Source of the DNA: Odiellus spinosus
Lineage: Eukaryota; Arthropoda; Arachnida; Opiliones; Phalangiidae
Assembly: GCA_963920705.1 (NCBI GenBank)
Contig: CAWUCO010000263.1
Location: 62,001-126,000 of the forward strand
Length of the DNA stretch: 64,000 nt
Direction of reading: 5' to 3'
Notes under the pieces: generated by a model
Told to the model about the DNA's origin: nothing
Seen by the model: the letters and a program-made list of their open reading frames with translations, nothing else
Databases searched by the model: none
Translations under genes and position numbers: made by a program
Shown: one piece after another, positions 20,869 to 32,742 of the stretch
Numbering within the stretch: position 1 is the first letter of the stretch
Layout: each line of letters begins with the position of its first letter

Positions 20869-21017
20869 TTTTGATAGTTTTTAGATATTACATTTAATTT
20901 TTATTTGTAAAAAATAGACTATCTCAATTTTCTCGTTATATTTTAAACGATGAATTACATTCTGGTTCTTATATAAATATTTAAATATATTGGCTATGTA
21001 CAAACACGGCAGTTGTT

Positions 21018-21136
21018 GGCAACGACCATATCACGTTGAATACACCGGTTCTCGTCTGATCACCGAAGTAAAGCAGCGTCGAGCGCAGTTAGTACTTGGG
21101 AGGGGGACCACCTGGGAACACTGCGTGTTGTTGTCC
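21018..21136 (+). rRNA. 5S rRNA: 5S rRNA, copy 77
   Basis: T53A. Confidence 0.94.
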
Positions 21137-21310
21137 TTTTGATAGTTTTTAGATATTACATTTAATTTTTATTTGTAAAAAATAGACTATCTCAATTTTC
21201 TCGTTATATTTTAAACAAAGAATTACATTCTGGTTCTTATATAAATATTTAAATATATTGGCTATATAAATTTTTAAATATATTGGCTATGTACAAACAC
21301 GGCAGTTGTT

Positions 21311-21429
21311 GGCAACGACCAAATCACGTTGAATACACCGGTTCTCGTCTGATCACCGAAGTTAAGCAGCGTCGAGCGCAGTTAGTACTTGGGAGGGGGA
21401 CCACCTGGGAACACTGCGTGTTGTTGTCC
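21311..21429 (+). rRNA. 5S rRNA: 5S rRNA, copy 78
   Basis: T12A only; 25-bp duplication. Confidence 0.94.
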
Positions 21430-21578
21430 TTTTGATAGTTTTTAGATATTACATTTAATTTTTATTTGTAAAAAATAGACTATCTCAATTTTCTCGCTAT
21501 ATTTTAAACGATGAATTACATTCTGGTTCTTATATAAATATTTAAATATATTGGCTATGTACAAACACGGCAGTTGTT

Positions 21579-21697
21579 GGCAACGACCATATCACGTTGA
21601 ATACACCGGTTCTCGTCTGATCACCGAAGTTAAGCAGCGTCGAGCGCAGTTAGTACTTGGGAGGGGGACCACCTGGGAACACTGCGTGTTGTTGTCC
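21579..21697 (+). rRNA. 5S rRNA: 5S rRNA, copy 79
   Basis: Consensus; upstream CTCGCTAT instead of CTCGTTAT. Confidence 0.96.
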
Positions 21698-21871
21698 TTT
21701 TGATAGTTTTTAGATATTACATTTAATTTTTATTTGTAAAAAATAGACTATCTCAATTTTCTCGTTATATTTTAAACAAAGAATTACATTCTGGTTCTTA
21801 TATAAATATTTAAATATATTGGCTATATAAATTTTTAAATATATTGGCTATGTACAAACACGGCAGTTGTT

Positions 21872-21990
21872 GGCAACGACCAAATCACGTTGAATACACC
21901 GGTTCGCGTCTGATCACCGAAGTTAAGCAGCGTCGAGCGCAGTTAGTACTTGGGAGGGGGACCACCTGGGAACACTGCGTGTTGTTGTCC
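21872..21990 (+). rRNA. 5S rRNA: 5S rRNA, copy 80
   Basis: T12A, T35G; 25-bp duplication. Confidence 0.93.
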
Positions 21991-22139
21991 TTTTGATAGT
22001 TTTTAGATATTACATTTAATTTTTATTTGTAAAAAATAGACTATCTCAATTTTCTCGTTATATTTTAAACGATGAATTACATTCTGGTTCTTATATAAAT
22101 ATTTAAATATATTGGCTATGTACAAACACGGCAGTTGTT

Positions 22140-22258
22140 GGCAACGACCATATCACGTTGAATACACCGGTTCTCGTCTGATCACCGAAGTTAAGCAGCG
22201 TCGAGCGCAGTTAGTACTTGGGAGGGGGACCACCTGGGAACACTGCGTGTTGTTGTCC
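22140..22258 (+). rRNA. 5S rRNA: 5S rRNA, copy 81
   Basis: Consensus. Confidence 0.96.
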
Positions 22259-22407
22259 TTTTGATAGTTTTTAGATATTACATTTAATTTTTATTTGTAA
22301 AAAATAGACTATCTCAATTTTCTCGTTATATTTTAAACGATGAATTACATTCTGGTTCTTATATAAATATTTAAATATATTGGCTATGTACAAACACGGC
22401 AGTTGTT

Positions 22408-22526
22408 GGCAACGACCATATCACGTTGAATACACCGGTTCTCGTCTGATCACCGAAGTTAAGCAGCGTCGAGCGCAGTTAGTACTTGGGAGGGGGACCA
22501 CCTGGGAACACTGCGTGTTGTTGTCC
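22408..22526 (+). rRNA. 5S rRNA: 5S rRNA, copy 82
   Basis: Consensus. Confidence 0.96.
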
Positions 22527-22675
22527 TTTTGATAGTTTTTAGATATTACATTTAATTTTTATTTGTAAAAAATAGACTATCTCAATTTTCTCGTTATATT
22601 TTAAACGATGAATTACATTCTGGTTCTTATATAAATATTTAAATATATTGGCTATGTACAAACACGGCAGTTGTT

Positions 22676-22794
22676 GGCAACGACCATATCACGTTGAATA
22701 CACCGGTTCTCGTCTGATCACCGAAGTAAAGCAGCGTCGAGCGCAGTTAGTACTTGGGAGGGGGACCACCTGGGAACACTGCGTGTTGTTGTCC
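22676..22794 (+). rRNA. 5S rRNA: 5S rRNA, copy 83
   Basis: T53A. Confidence 0.94.
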
Positions 22795-22968
22795 TTTTGA
22801 TAGTTTTTAGATATTACATTTAATTTTTATTTGTAAAAAATAGACTATCTCAATTTTCTCGTTATATTTTAAACAAAGAATTACATTCTGGTTCTTATAT
22901 AAATATTTAAATATATTGGCTATATAAATTTTTAAATATATTGGCTATGTACAAACACGGCAGTTGTT

Positions 22969-23087
22969 GGCAACGACCAAATCACGTTGAATACACCGGT
23001 TCTCGTCTGATCACCGAAGTTAAGCAGCGTCGAGCGCAGTTAGTACTTGGGAGGGGGACCACCTGGGAACACTGCGTGTTGTTGTCC
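22969..23087 (+). rRNA. 5S rRNA: 5S rRNA, copy 84
   Basis: T12A; 25-bp duplication. Confidence 0.94.
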
Positions 23088-23236
23088 TTTTGATAGTTTT
23101 TAGATATTACATTTAATTTTTATTTGTAAAAAATAGACTATCTCAATTTTCTCGCTATATTTTAAACGATGAATTACATTCTGGTTCTTATATAAATATT
23201 TAAATATATTGGCTATGTACAAACACGGCAGTTGTT

Positions 23237-23355
23237 GGCAACGACCATATCACGTTGAATACACCGGTTCTCGTCTGATCACCGAAGTTAAGCAGCGTCG
23301 AGCGCAGTTAGTACTTGGGAGGGGGACCACCTGGGAACACTGCGTGTTGTTGTCC
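23237..23355 (+). rRNA. 5S rRNA: 5S rRNA, copy 85
   Basis: Consensus; CTCGCTAT upstream. Confidence 0.96.
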
Positions 23356-23529
23356 TTTTGATAGTTTTTAGATATTACATTTAATTTTTATTTGTAAAAA
23401 ATAGACTATCTCAATTTTCTCGTTATATTTTAAACAAAGAATTACATTCTGGTTCTTATATAAATATTTAAATATATTGGCTATATAAATTTTTAAATAT
23501 ATTGGCTATGTACAAACACGGCAGTTGTT

Positions 23530-23648
23530 GGCAACGACCATATCACGTTGAATACACCGGTTCTCGTCTGATCACCGAAGTTAAGCAGCGTCGAGCGCAG
23601 TTAGTACTTGGGAGGGGGACCACCTGGGAACACTGCGTGTTGTTGTCC
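23530..23648 (+). rRNA. 5S rRNA: 5S rRNA, copy 86
   Basis: Consensus gene with the 25-bp duplication: a mixed unit. Confidence 0.95.
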
Positions 23649-23797
23649 TTTTGATAGTTTTTAGATATTACATTTAATTTTTATTTGTAAAAAATAGACT
23701 ATCTCAATTTTCTCGTTATATTTTAAACGATGAATTACATTCTGGTTCTTATATAAATATTTAAATATATTGGCTATGTACAAACACGGCAGTTGTT

Positions 23798-23916
23798 GGC
23801 AACGACCATATCACGTTGAATACACCGGTTCTCGTCTGATCACCGAAGTTAAGCAGCGTCGAGCGCAGTTAGTACTTGGGAGGGGGACCACCTGGGAACA
23901 CTGCGTGTTGTTGTCC
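23798..23916 (+). rRNA. 5S rRNA: 5S rRNA, copy 87
   Basis: Consensus. Confidence 0.96.
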
Positions 23917-24065
23917 TTTTGATAGTTTTTAGATATTACATTTAATTTTTATTTGTAAAAAATAGACTATCTCAATTTTCTCGTTATATTTTAAACGATG
24001 AATTACATTCTGGTTCTTATATAAATATTTAAATATATTGGCTATGTACAAACACGGCAGTTGTT

Positions 24066-24184
24066 GGCAACGACCATATCACGTTGAATACACCGGTTCT
24101 CGTCTGATCACCGAAGTAAAGCAGCGTCGAGCGCAGTTAGTACTTGGGAGGGGGACCACCTGGGAACACTGCGTGTTGTTGTCC
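24066..24184 (+). rRNA. 5S rRNA: 5S rRNA, copy 88
   Basis: T53A. Confidence 0.94.
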
Positions 24185-24333
24185 TTTTGATAGTTTTTAG
24201 ATATTACATTTAATTTTTATTTGTAAAAAATAGACTATCTCAATTTTCTCGTTATATTTTAAACGATGAATTACATTCTGGTTCTTATATAAATATTTAA
24301 ATATATTGGCTATGTACAAACACGGCAGTTGTT

Positions 24334-24452
24334 GGCAACGACCATATCACGTTGAATACACCGGTTCTCGTCTGATCACCGAAGTTAAGCAGCGTCGAGC
24401 GCAGTTAGTACTTGGGAGGGGGACCACCTGGGAACACTGCGTGTTGTTGTCC
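24334..24452 (+). rRNA. 5S rRNA: 5S rRNA, copy 89
   Basis: Consensus. Confidence 0.96.
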
Positions 24453-24601
24453 TTTTGATAGTTTTTAGATATTACATTTAATTTTTATTTGTAAAAAATA
24501 GACTATCTCAATTTTCTCGTTATATTTTAAACGATGAATTACATTCTGGTTCTTATATAAATATTTAAATATATTGGCTATGTACAAACACGGCAGTTGT
24601 T

Positions 24602-24720
24602 GGCAACGACCATATCACGTTGAATACACCGGTTCTCGTCTGATCACCGAAGTAAAGCAGCGTCGAGCGCAGTTAGTACTTGGGAGGGGGACCACCTGGG
24701 AACACTGCGTGTTGTTGTCC
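24602..24720 (+). rRNA. 5S rRNA: 5S rRNA, copy 90
   Basis: T53A; last gene of the first 4120-bp copy. Confidence 0.94.
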
Positions 24721-24869
24721 TTTTGATAGTTTTTAGATATTACATTTAATTTTTATTTGTAAAAAATAGACTATCTCAATTTTCTCGTTATATTTTAAAC
24801 GATGAATTACATTCTGGTTCTTATATAAATATTTAAATATATTGGCTATGTACAAACACGGCAGTTGTT

Positions 24870-24988
24870 GGCAACGACCATATCACGTTGAATACACCGG
24901 TTCTCGTCTGATCACCGAAGTTAAGCAGCGTCGAGCGCAGTTAGTACTTGGGAGGGGGACCACCTGGGAACACTGCGTGTTGTTGTCC
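24870..24988 (+). rRNA. 5S rRNA: 5S rRNA, copy 91
   Basis: Consensus; opens the second 4120-bp copy. Confidence 0.96.
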
Positions 24989-25137
24989 TTTTGATAGTTT
25001 TTAGATATTACATTTAATTTTTATTTGTAAAAAATAGACTATCTCAATTTTCTCGTTATATTTTAAACGATGAATTACATTCTGGTTCTTATATAAATAT
25101 TTAAATATATTGGCTATGTACAAACACGGCAGTTGTT

Positions 25138-25256
25138 GGCAACGACCATATCACGTTGAATACACCGGTTCTCGTCTGATCACCGAAGTAAAGCAGCGTC
25201 GAGCGCAGTTAGTACTTGGGAGGGGGACCACCTGGGAACACTGCGTGTTGTTGTCC
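25138..25256 (+). rRNA. 5S rRNA: 5S rRNA, copy 92
   Basis: T53A. Confidence 0.94.
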
Positions 25257-25430
25257 TTTTGATAGTTTTTAGATATTACATTTAATTTTTATTTGTAAAA
25301 AATAGACTATCTCAATTTTCTCGTTATATTTTAAACAAAGAATTACATTCTGGTTCTTATATAAATATTTAAATATATTGGCTATATAAATTTTTAAATA
25401 TATTGGCTATGTACAAACACGGCAGTTGTT

Positions 25431-25549
25431 GGCAACGACCAAATCACGTTGAATACACCGGTTCTCGTCTGATCACCGAAGTTAAGCAGCGTCGAGCGCA
25501 GTTAGTACTTGGGAGGGGGACCACCTGGGAACACTGCGTGTTGTTGTCC
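25431..25549 (+). rRNA. 5S rRNA: 5S rRNA, copy 93
   Basis: T12A; 25-bp duplication. Confidence 0.94.
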
Positions 25550-25698
25550 TTTTGATAGTTTTTAGATATTACATTTAATTTTTATTTGTAAAAAATAGAC
25601 TATCTCAATTTTCTCGCTATATTTTAAACGATGAATTACATTCTGGTTCTTATATAAATATTTAAATATATTGGCTATGTACAAACACGGCAGTTGTT

Positions 25699-25817
25699 GG
25701 CAACGACCATATCACGTTGAATACACCGGTTCTCGTCTGATCACCGAAGTTAAGCAGCGTCGAGCGCAGTTAGTACTTGGGAGGGGGACCACCTGGGAAC
25801 ACTGCGTGTTGTTGTCC
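25699..25817 (+). rRNA. 5S rRNA: 5S rRNA, copy 94
   Basis: Consensus; CTCGCTAT upstream. Confidence 0.96.
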
Positions 25818-25991
25818 TTTTGATAGTTTTTAGATATTACATTTAATTTTTATTTGTAAAAAATAGACTATCTCAATTTTCTCGTTATATTTTAAACAAA
25901 GAATTACATTCTGGTTCTTATATAAATATTTAAATATATTGGCTATATAAATTTTTAAATATATTGGCTATGTACAAACACGGCAGTTGTT

Positions 25992-26110
25992 GGCAACGAC
26001 CAAATCACGTTGAATACACCGGTTCGCGTCTGATCACCGAAGTTAAGCAGCGTCGAGCGCAGTTAGTACTTGGGAGGGGGACCACCTGGGAACACTGCGT
26101 GTTGTTGTCC
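25992..26110 (+). rRNA. 5S rRNA: 5S rRNA, copy 95
   Basis: T12A, T35G; 25-bp duplication. Confidence 0.93.
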
Positions 26111-26259
26111 TTTTGATAGTTTTTAGATATTACATTTAATTTTTATTTGTAAAAAATAGACTATCTCAATTTTCTCGTTATATTTTAAACGATGAATTAC
26201 ATTCTGGTTCTTATATAAATATTTAAATATATTGGCTATGTACAAACACGGCAGTTGTT

Positions 26260-26378
26260 GGCAACGACCATATCACGTTGAATACACCGGTTCTCGTCTG
26301 ATCACCGAAGTTAAGCAGCGTCGAGCGCAGTTAGTACTTGGGAGGGGGACCACCTGGGAACACTGCGTGTTGTTGTCC
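26260..26378 (+). rRNA. 5S rRNA: 5S rRNA, copy 96
   Basis: Consensus. Confidence 0.96.
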
Positions 26379-26527
26379 TTTTGATAGTTTTTAGATATTA
26401 CATTTAATTTTTATTTGTAAAAAATAGACTATCTCAATTTTCTCGTTATATTTTAAACGATGAATTACATTCTGGTTCTTATATAAATATTTAAATATAT
26501 TGGCTATGTACAAACACGGCAGTTGTT

Positions 26528-26646
26528 GGCAACGACCATATCACGTTGAATACACCGGTTCTCGTCTGATCACCGAAGTTAAGCAGCGTCGAGCGCAGTT
26601 AGTACTTGGGAGGGGGACCACCTGGGAACACTGCGTGTTGTTGTCC
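26528..26646 (+). rRNA. 5S rRNA: 5S rRNA, copy 97
   Basis: Consensus. Confidence 0.96.
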
Positions 26647-26795
26647 TTTTGATAGTTTTTAGATATTACATTTAATTTTTATTTGTAAAAAATAGACTAT
26701 CTCAATTTTCTCGTTATATTTTAAACGATGAATTACATTCTGGTTCTTATATAAATATTTAAATATATTGGCTATGTACAAACACGGCAGTTGTT

Positions 26796-26914
26796 GGCAA
26801 CGACCATATCACGTTGAATACACCGGTTCTCGTCTGATCACCGAAGTAAAGCAGCGTCGAGCGCAGTTAGTACTTGGGAGGGGGACCACCTGGGAACACT
26901 GCGTGTTGTTGTCC
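26796..26914 (+). rRNA. 5S rRNA: 5S rRNA, copy 98
   Basis: T53A. Confidence 0.94.
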
Positions 26915-27088
26915 TTTTGATAGTTTTTAGATATTACATTTAATTTTTATTTGTAAAAAATAGACTATCTCAATTTTCTCGTTATATTTTAAACAAAGAA
27001 TTACATTCTGGTTCTTATATAAATATTTAAATATATTGGCTATATAAATTTTTAAATATATTGGCTATGTACAAACACGGCAGTTGTT

Positions 27089-27207
27089 GGCAACGACCAA
27101 ATCACGTTGAATACACCGGTTCTCGTCTGATCACCGAAGTTAAGCAGCGTCGAGCGCAGTTAGTACTTGGGAGGGGGACCACCTGGGAACACTGCGTGTT
27201 GTTGTCC
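27089..27207 (+). rRNA. 5S rRNA: 5S rRNA, copy 99
   Basis: T12A; 25-bp duplication. Confidence 0.94.
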
Positions 27208-27356
27208 TTTTGATAGTTTTTAGATATTACATTTAATTTTTATTTGTAAAAAATAGACTATCTCAATTTTCTCGCTATATTTTAAACGATGAATTACATT
27301 CTGGTTCTTATATAAATATTTAAATATATTGGCTATGTACAAACACGGCAGTTGTT

Positions 27357-27475
27357 GGCAACGACCATATCACGTTGAATACACCGGTTCTCGTCTGATC
27401 ACCGAAGTTAAGCAGCGTCGAGCGCAGTTAGTACTTGGGAGGGGGACCACCTGGGAACACTGCGTGTTGTTGTCC
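27357..27475 (+). rRNA. 5S rRNA: 5S rRNA, copy 100
   Basis: Consensus; CTCGCTAT upstream. Confidence 0.96.
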
Positions 27476-27649
27476 TTTTGATAGTTTTTAGATATTACAT
27501 TTAATTTTTATTTGTAAAAAATAGACTATCTCAATTTTCTCGTTATATTTTAAACAAAGAATTACATTCTGGTTCTTATATAAATATTTAAATATATTGG
27601 CTATATAAATTTTTAAATATATTGGCTATGTACAAACACGGCAGTTGTT

Positions 27650-27768
27650 GGCAACGACCATATCACGTTGAATACACCGGTTCTCGTCTGATCACCGAAG
27701 TTAAGCAGCGTCGAGCGCAGTTAGTACTTGGGAGGGGGACCACCTGGGAACACTGCGTGTTGTTGTCC
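27650..27768 (+). rRNA. 5S rRNA: 5S rRNA, copy 101
   Basis: Consensus gene with the 25-bp duplication; twin of copy 86. Confidence 0.95.
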
Positions 27769-27917
27769 TTTTGATAGTTTTTAGATATTACATTTAATTT
27801 TTATTTGTAAAAAATAGACTATCTCAATTTTCTCGTTATATTTTAAACGATGAATTACATTCTGGTTCTTATATAAATATTTAAATATATTGGCTATGTA
27901 CAAACACGGCAGTTGTT

Positions 27918-28036
27918 GGCAACGACCATATCACGTTGAATACACCGGTTCTCGTCTGATCACCGAAGTTAAGCAGCGTCGAGCGCAGTTAGTACTTGGG
28001 AGGGGGACCACCTGGGAACACTGCGTGTTGTTGTCC
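27918..28036 (+). rRNA. 5S rRNA: 5S rRNA, copy 102
   Basis: Consensus. Confidence 0.96.
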
Positions 28037-28185
28037 TTTTGATAGTTTTTAGATATTACATTTAATTTTTATTTGTAAAAAATAGACTATCTCAATTTTC
28101 TCGTTATATTTTAAACGATGAATTACATTCTGGTTCTTATATAAATATTTAAATATATTGGCTATGTACAAACACGGCAGTTGTT

Positions 28186-28304
28186 GGCAACGACCATATC
28201 ACGTTGAATACACCGGTTCTCGTCTGATCACCGAAGTAAAGCAGCGTCGAGCGCAGTTAGTACTTGGGAGGGGGACCACCTGGGAACACTGCGTGTTGTT
28301 GTCC
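28186..28304 (+). rRNA. 5S rRNA: 5S rRNA, copy 103
   Basis: T53A. Confidence 0.94.
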
Positions 28305-28453
28305 TTTTGATAGTTTTTAGATATTACATTTAATTTTTATTTGTAAAAAATAGACTATCTCAATTTTCTCGTTATATTTTAAACGATGAATTACATTCTG
28401 GTTCTTATATAAATATTTAAATATATTGGCTATGTACAAACACGGCAGTTGTT

Positions 28454-28572
28454 GGCAACGACCATATCACGTTGAATACACCGGTTCTCGTCTGATCACC
28501 GAAGTTAAGCAGCGTCGAGCGCAGTTAGTACTTGGGAGGGGGACCACCTGGGAACACTGCGTGTTGTTGTCC
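28454..28572 (+). rRNA. 5S rRNA: 5S rRNA, copy 104
   Basis: Consensus. Confidence 0.96.
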
Positions 28573-28721
28573 TTTTGATAGTTTTTAGATATTACATTTA
28601 ATTTTTATTTGTAAAAAATAGACTATCTCAATTTTCTCGTTATATTTTAAACGATGAATTACATTCTGGTTCTTATATAAATATTTAAATATATTGGCTA
28701 TGTACAAACACGGCAGTTGTT

Positions 28722-28840
28722 GGCAACGACCATATCACGTTGAATACACCGGTTCTCGTCTGATCACCGAAGTAAAGCAGCGTCGAGCGCAGTTAGTACT
28801 TGGGAGGGGGACCACCTGGGAACACTGCGTGTTGTTGTCC
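28722..28840 (+). rRNA. 5S rRNA: 5S rRNA, copy 105
   Basis: T53A; end of the 4120-bp duplication. Confidence 0.94.
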
Positions 28841-29014
28841 TTTTGATAGTTTTTAGATATTACATTTAATTTTTATTTGTAAAAAATAGACTATCTCAAT
28901 TTTCTCGTTATATTTTAAACAAAGAATTACATTCTGGTTCTTATATAAATATTTAAATATATTGGCTATATAAATTTTTAAATATATTGGCTATGTACAA
29001 ACACGGCAGTTGTT

Positions 29015-29133
29015 GGCAACGACCAAATCACGTTGAATACACCGGTTCTCGTCTGATCACCGAAGTTAAGCAGCGTCGAGCGCAGTTAGTACTTGGGAGG
29101 GGGACCACCTGGGAACACTGCGTGTTGTTGTCC
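29015..29133 (+). rRNA. 5S rRNA: 5S rRNA, copy 106
   Basis: T12A; 25-bp duplication. Confidence 0.94.
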
Positions 29134-29282
29134 TTTTGATAGTTTTTAGATATTACATTTAATTTTTATTTGTAAAAAATAGACTATCTCAATTTTCTCG
29201 TTATATTTTAAACGATGAATTACATTCTGGTTCTTATATAAATATTTAAATATATTGGCTATGTACAAACACGGCAGTTGTT

Positions 29283-29401
29283 GGCAACGACCATATCACG
29301 TTGAATACACCGGTTCTCGTCTGATCACCGAAGTTAAGCAGCGTCGAGCGCAGTTAGTACTTGGGAGGGGGACCACCTGGGAACACTGCGTGTTGTTGTC
29401 C
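29283..29401 (+). rRNA. 5S rRNA: 5S rRNA, copy 107
   Basis: Consensus. Confidence 0.96.
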
Positions 29402-29550
29402 TTTTGATAGTTTTTAGATATTACATTTAATTTTTATTTGTAAAAAATAGACTATCTCAATTTTCTCGTTATATTTTAAACGATGAATTACATTCTGGTT
29501 CTTATATAAATATTTAAATATATTGGCTATGTACAAACACGGCAGTTGTT

Positions 29551-29669
29551 GGCAACGACCATGTCACGTTGAATACACCGGTTCTCGTCTGATCACCGAA
29601 GTAAAGCAGCGTCGAGCGCAGTTAGTACTTGGGAGGGGGACCACCTGGGAACACTGCGTGTTGTTGTCC
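29551..29669 (+). rRNA. 5S rRNA: 5S rRNA, copy 108
   Basis: T53A and a private A13G. Confidence 0.93.
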
Positions 29670-29843
29670 TTTTGATAGTTTTTAGATATTACATTTAATT
29701 TTTATTTGTAAAAAATAGACTATCTCAATTTTCTCGTTATATTTTAAACAAAGAATTACATTCTGGTTCTTATATAAATATTTAAATATATTGGCTATAT
29801 AAATTTTTAAATATATTGGCTATGTACAAACACGGCAGTTGTT

Positions 29844-29962
29844 GGCAACGACCAAATCACGTTGAATACACCGGTTCTCGTCTGATCACCGAAGTTAAGC
29901 AGCGTCGAGCGCAGTTAGTACTTGGGAGGGGGACCACCTGGGAACACTGCGTGTTGTTGTCC
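29844..29962 (+). rRNA. 5S rRNA: 5S rRNA, copy 109
   Basis: T12A; 25-bp duplication. Confidence 0.94.
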
Positions 29963-30111
29963 TTTTGATAGTTTTTAGATATTACATTTAATTTTTATTT
30001 GTAAAAAATAGACTATCTCAATTTTCTCGTTATATTTTAAACGATGAATTACATTCTGGTTCTTATATAAATATTTAAATATATTGGCTATGTACAAACA
30101 CGGCAGTTGTT

Positions 30112-30230
30112 GGCAACGACCATATCACGTTGAATACACCGGTTCTCGTCTGATCACCGAAGTTAAGCAGCGTCGAGCGCAGTTAGTACTTGGGAGGGGG
30201 ACCACCTGGGAACACTGCGTGTTGTTGTCC
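30112..30230 (+). rRNA. 5S rRNA: 5S rRNA, copy 110
   Basis: Consensus. Confidence 0.96.
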
Positions 30231-30404
30231 TTTTGATAGTTTTTAGATATTACATTTAATTTTTATTTGTAAAAAATAGACTATCTCAATTTTCTCGTTA
30301 TATTTTAAACAAAGAATTACATTCTGGTTCTTATATAAATATTTAAATATATTGGCTATATAAATTTTTAAATATATTGGCTATGTACAAACACGGCAGT
30401 TGTT

Positions 30405-30523
30405 GGCAACGACCAAATCACGTTGAATACACCGGTTCTCGTCTGATCACCGAAGTTAAGCAGCGTCGAGCGCAGTTAGTACTTGGGAGGGGGACCACCT
30501 GGGAACACTGCGTGTTGTTGTCC
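30405..30523 (+). rRNA. 5S rRNA: 5S rRNA, copy 111
   Basis: T12A; 25-bp duplication. Confidence 0.94.
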
Positions 30524-30672
30524 TTTTGATAGTTTTTAGATATTACATTTAATTTTTATTTGTAAAAAATAGACTATCTCAATTTTCTCGTTATATTTTA
30601 AACGATGAATTACATTCTGGTTCTTATACAAATATTTAAATATATTGGCTATGTACAAACACGGCAGTTGTT

Positions 30673-30791
30673 GGCAACGACCATATCACGTTGAATACAC
30701 CGGTTCTCGTCTGATCACCGAAGTTAAGCAGCGTCGAGCGCAGTTAGTACTTGGGAGGGGGACCACCTGGGAACACTGCGTGTTGTTGTCC
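30673..30791 (+). rRNA. 5S rRNA: 5S rRNA, copy 112
   Basis: Consensus; upstream AT block reads TATACAAA. Confidence 0.95.
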
Positions 30792-30940
30792 TTTTGATAG
30801 TTTTTAGATATTACATTTAATTTTTATTTGTAAAAAATAGACTATCTCAATTTTCTCGTTATATTTTAAACGATGAATTACATTCTGGTTCTTATATAAA
30901 TATTTAAATATATTGGCTATGTACAAACACGGCAGTTGTT

Positions 30941-31059
30941 GGCAACGACCATATCAAGTTGAATACACCGGTTCTCGTCTGATCACCGAAGTTAAGCAGC
31001 GTCGAGCGCAGTTAGTACTTGGGAGGGGGACCACCTGGGAACACTGCGTGTTGTTGTCC
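30941..31059 (+). rRNA. 5S rRNA: 5S rRNA, copy 113
   Basis: C17A, breaking the C17-G61 pair of helix II. Confidence 0.93.
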
Positions 31060-31233
31060 TTTTGATAGTTTTTAGATATTACATTTAATTTTTATTTGTA
31101 AAAAATAGACTATCTCAATTTTCTCGTTATATTTTAAACAAAGAATTACATTCTGGTTCTTATATAAATATTTAAATATATTGGCTATATAAATTTTTAA
31201 ATATATTGGCTATGTACAAACACGGCAGTTGTT

Positions 31234-31352
31234 GGCAACGACCAAATCACGTTGAATACACCGGTTCTCGTCTGATCACCGAAGTTAAGCAGCGTCGAGC
31301 GCAGTTAGTACTTGGGAGGGGGACCACCTGGGAACACTGCGTGTTGTTGTCC
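31234..31352 (+). rRNA. 5S rRNA: 5S rRNA, copy 114
   Basis: T12A; 25-bp duplication. Confidence 0.94.
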
Positions 31353-31501
31353 TTTTGATAGTTTTTAGATATTACATTTAATTTTTATTTGTAAAAAATA
31401 GACTATCTCAATTTTCTCGTTATATTTTAAACGATGAATTACATTCTGGTTCTTATACAAATATTTAAATATATTGGCTATGTACAAACACGGCAGTTGT
31501 T

Positions 31502-31620
31502 GGCAACGACCATATCACGTTGAATACACCGGTTCTCGTCTGATCACCGAAGTTAAGCAGCGTCGAGCGCAGTTAGTACTTGGGAGGGGGACCACCTGGG
31601 AACACTGCGTGTTGTTGTCC
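31502..31620 (+). rRNA. 5S rRNA: 5S rRNA, copy 115
   Basis: Consensus; TATACAAA upstream. Confidence 0.95.
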
Positions 31621-31769
31621 TTTTGATAGTTTTTAGATATTACATTTAATTTTTATTTGTAAAAAATAGACTATCTCAATTTTCTCGTTATATTTTAAAC
31701 GATGAATTACATTCTGGTTCTTATATAAATATTTAAATATATTGGCTATGTACAAACACGGCAGTTGTT

Positions 31770-31888
31770 GGCAACGACCATATCACGTTGAATACACCGG
31801 TTCTCGTCTGATCACCGAAGTAAAGCAGCGTCGAGCGCAGTTAGTACTTGGGAGGGGGACCACCTGGGAACACTGCGTGTTGTTGTCC
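31770..31888 (+). rRNA. 5S rRNA: 5S rRNA, copy 116
   Basis: T53A. Confidence 0.94.
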
Positions 31889-32062
31889 TTTTGATAGTTT
31901 TTAGATATTACATTTAATTTTTATTTGTAAAAAATAGACTATCTCAATTTTCTCGTTATATTTTAAACAAAGAATTACATTCTGGTTCTTATATAAATAT
32001 TTAAATATATTGGCTATATAAATTTTTAAATATATTGGCTATGTACAAACACGGCAGTTGTT

Positions 32063-32181
32063 GGCAACGACCAAATCACGTTGAATACACCGGTTCTCGT
32101 CTGATCACCGAAGTTAAGCAGCGTCGAGCGCAGTTAGTACTTGGGAGGGGGACCACCTGGGAACACTGCGTGTTGTTGTCC
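32063..32181 (+). rRNA. 5S rRNA: 5S rRNA, copy 117
   Basis: T12A; 25-bp duplication. Confidence 0.94.
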
Positions 32182-32355
32182 TTTTGATAGTTTTTAGATA
32201 TTACATTTAATTTTTATTTGTAAAAAATAGACTATCTCAATTTTCTCGTTATATTTTAAACAAAGAATTACATTCTGGTTCTTATATAAATATTTAAATA
32301 TATTGGCTATATAAATTTTTAAATATATTGGCTATGTACAAACACGGCAGTTGTT

Positions 32356-32474
32356 GGCAACGACCAAATCACGTTGAATACACCGGTTCGCGTCTGATCA
32401 CCGAAGTTAAGCAGCGTCGAGCGCAGTTAGTACTTGGGAGGGGGACCACCTGGGAACACTGCGTGTTGTTGTCC
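32356..32474 (+). rRNA. 5S rRNA: 5S rRNA, copy 118
   Basis: T12A, T35G; 25-bp duplication. Confidence 0.93.
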
Positions 32475-32623
32475 TTTTGATAGTTTTTAGATATTACATT
32501 TAATTTTTATTTGTAAAAAATAGACTATCTCAATTTTCTCGTTATATTTTAAACGATGAATTACATTCTGGTTCTTATATAAATATTTAAATATATTGGC
32601 TATGTACAAACACGGCAGTTGTT

Positions 32624-32742
32624 GGCAACGACCATATCACGTTGAATACACCGGTTCTCGTCTGATCACCGAAGTAAAGCAGCGTCGAGCGCAGTTAGTA
32701 CTTGGGAGGGGGACCACCTGGGAACACTGCGTGTTGTTGTCC
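32624..32742 (+). rRNA. 5S rRNA: 5S rRNA, copy 119
   Basis: T53A. Confidence 0.94.

Larger units (their letters stand above)
20873..24188 (+). repeat. 1658-bp six-unit imperfect repeat, two copies
   Basis: 20873-22530 and 22531-24188, each with T53A, then T12A with duplication, then a consensus gene after CTCGCTAT. The fourth unit differs (T12A/T35G against consensus), and the sixth carries T53A only in the second copy. Confidence 0.8.
20605..28844 (+). repeat. 4120-bp 15-unit tandem duplication
   Basis: 20605-24724 is followed directly by 24725-28844. Markers repeat at an offset of 4120 bp: T53A genes, CTCGCTAT spacers (21493/25613 and 23151/27271), and the odd unit with the 25-bp duplication but a consensus gene (copies 86 and 101). 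The flanking genes differ. I found no internal difference at the marker sites. Confidence 0.92.
30235..31892 (+). repeat. 829-bp three-unit repeat, two copies
   Basis: 30235-31063 and 31064-31892. Both have T12A with duplication, then a consensus gene with CTTATACAA in the upstream element. The third gene is C17A in one copy and T53A in the other. Confidence 0.85.
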
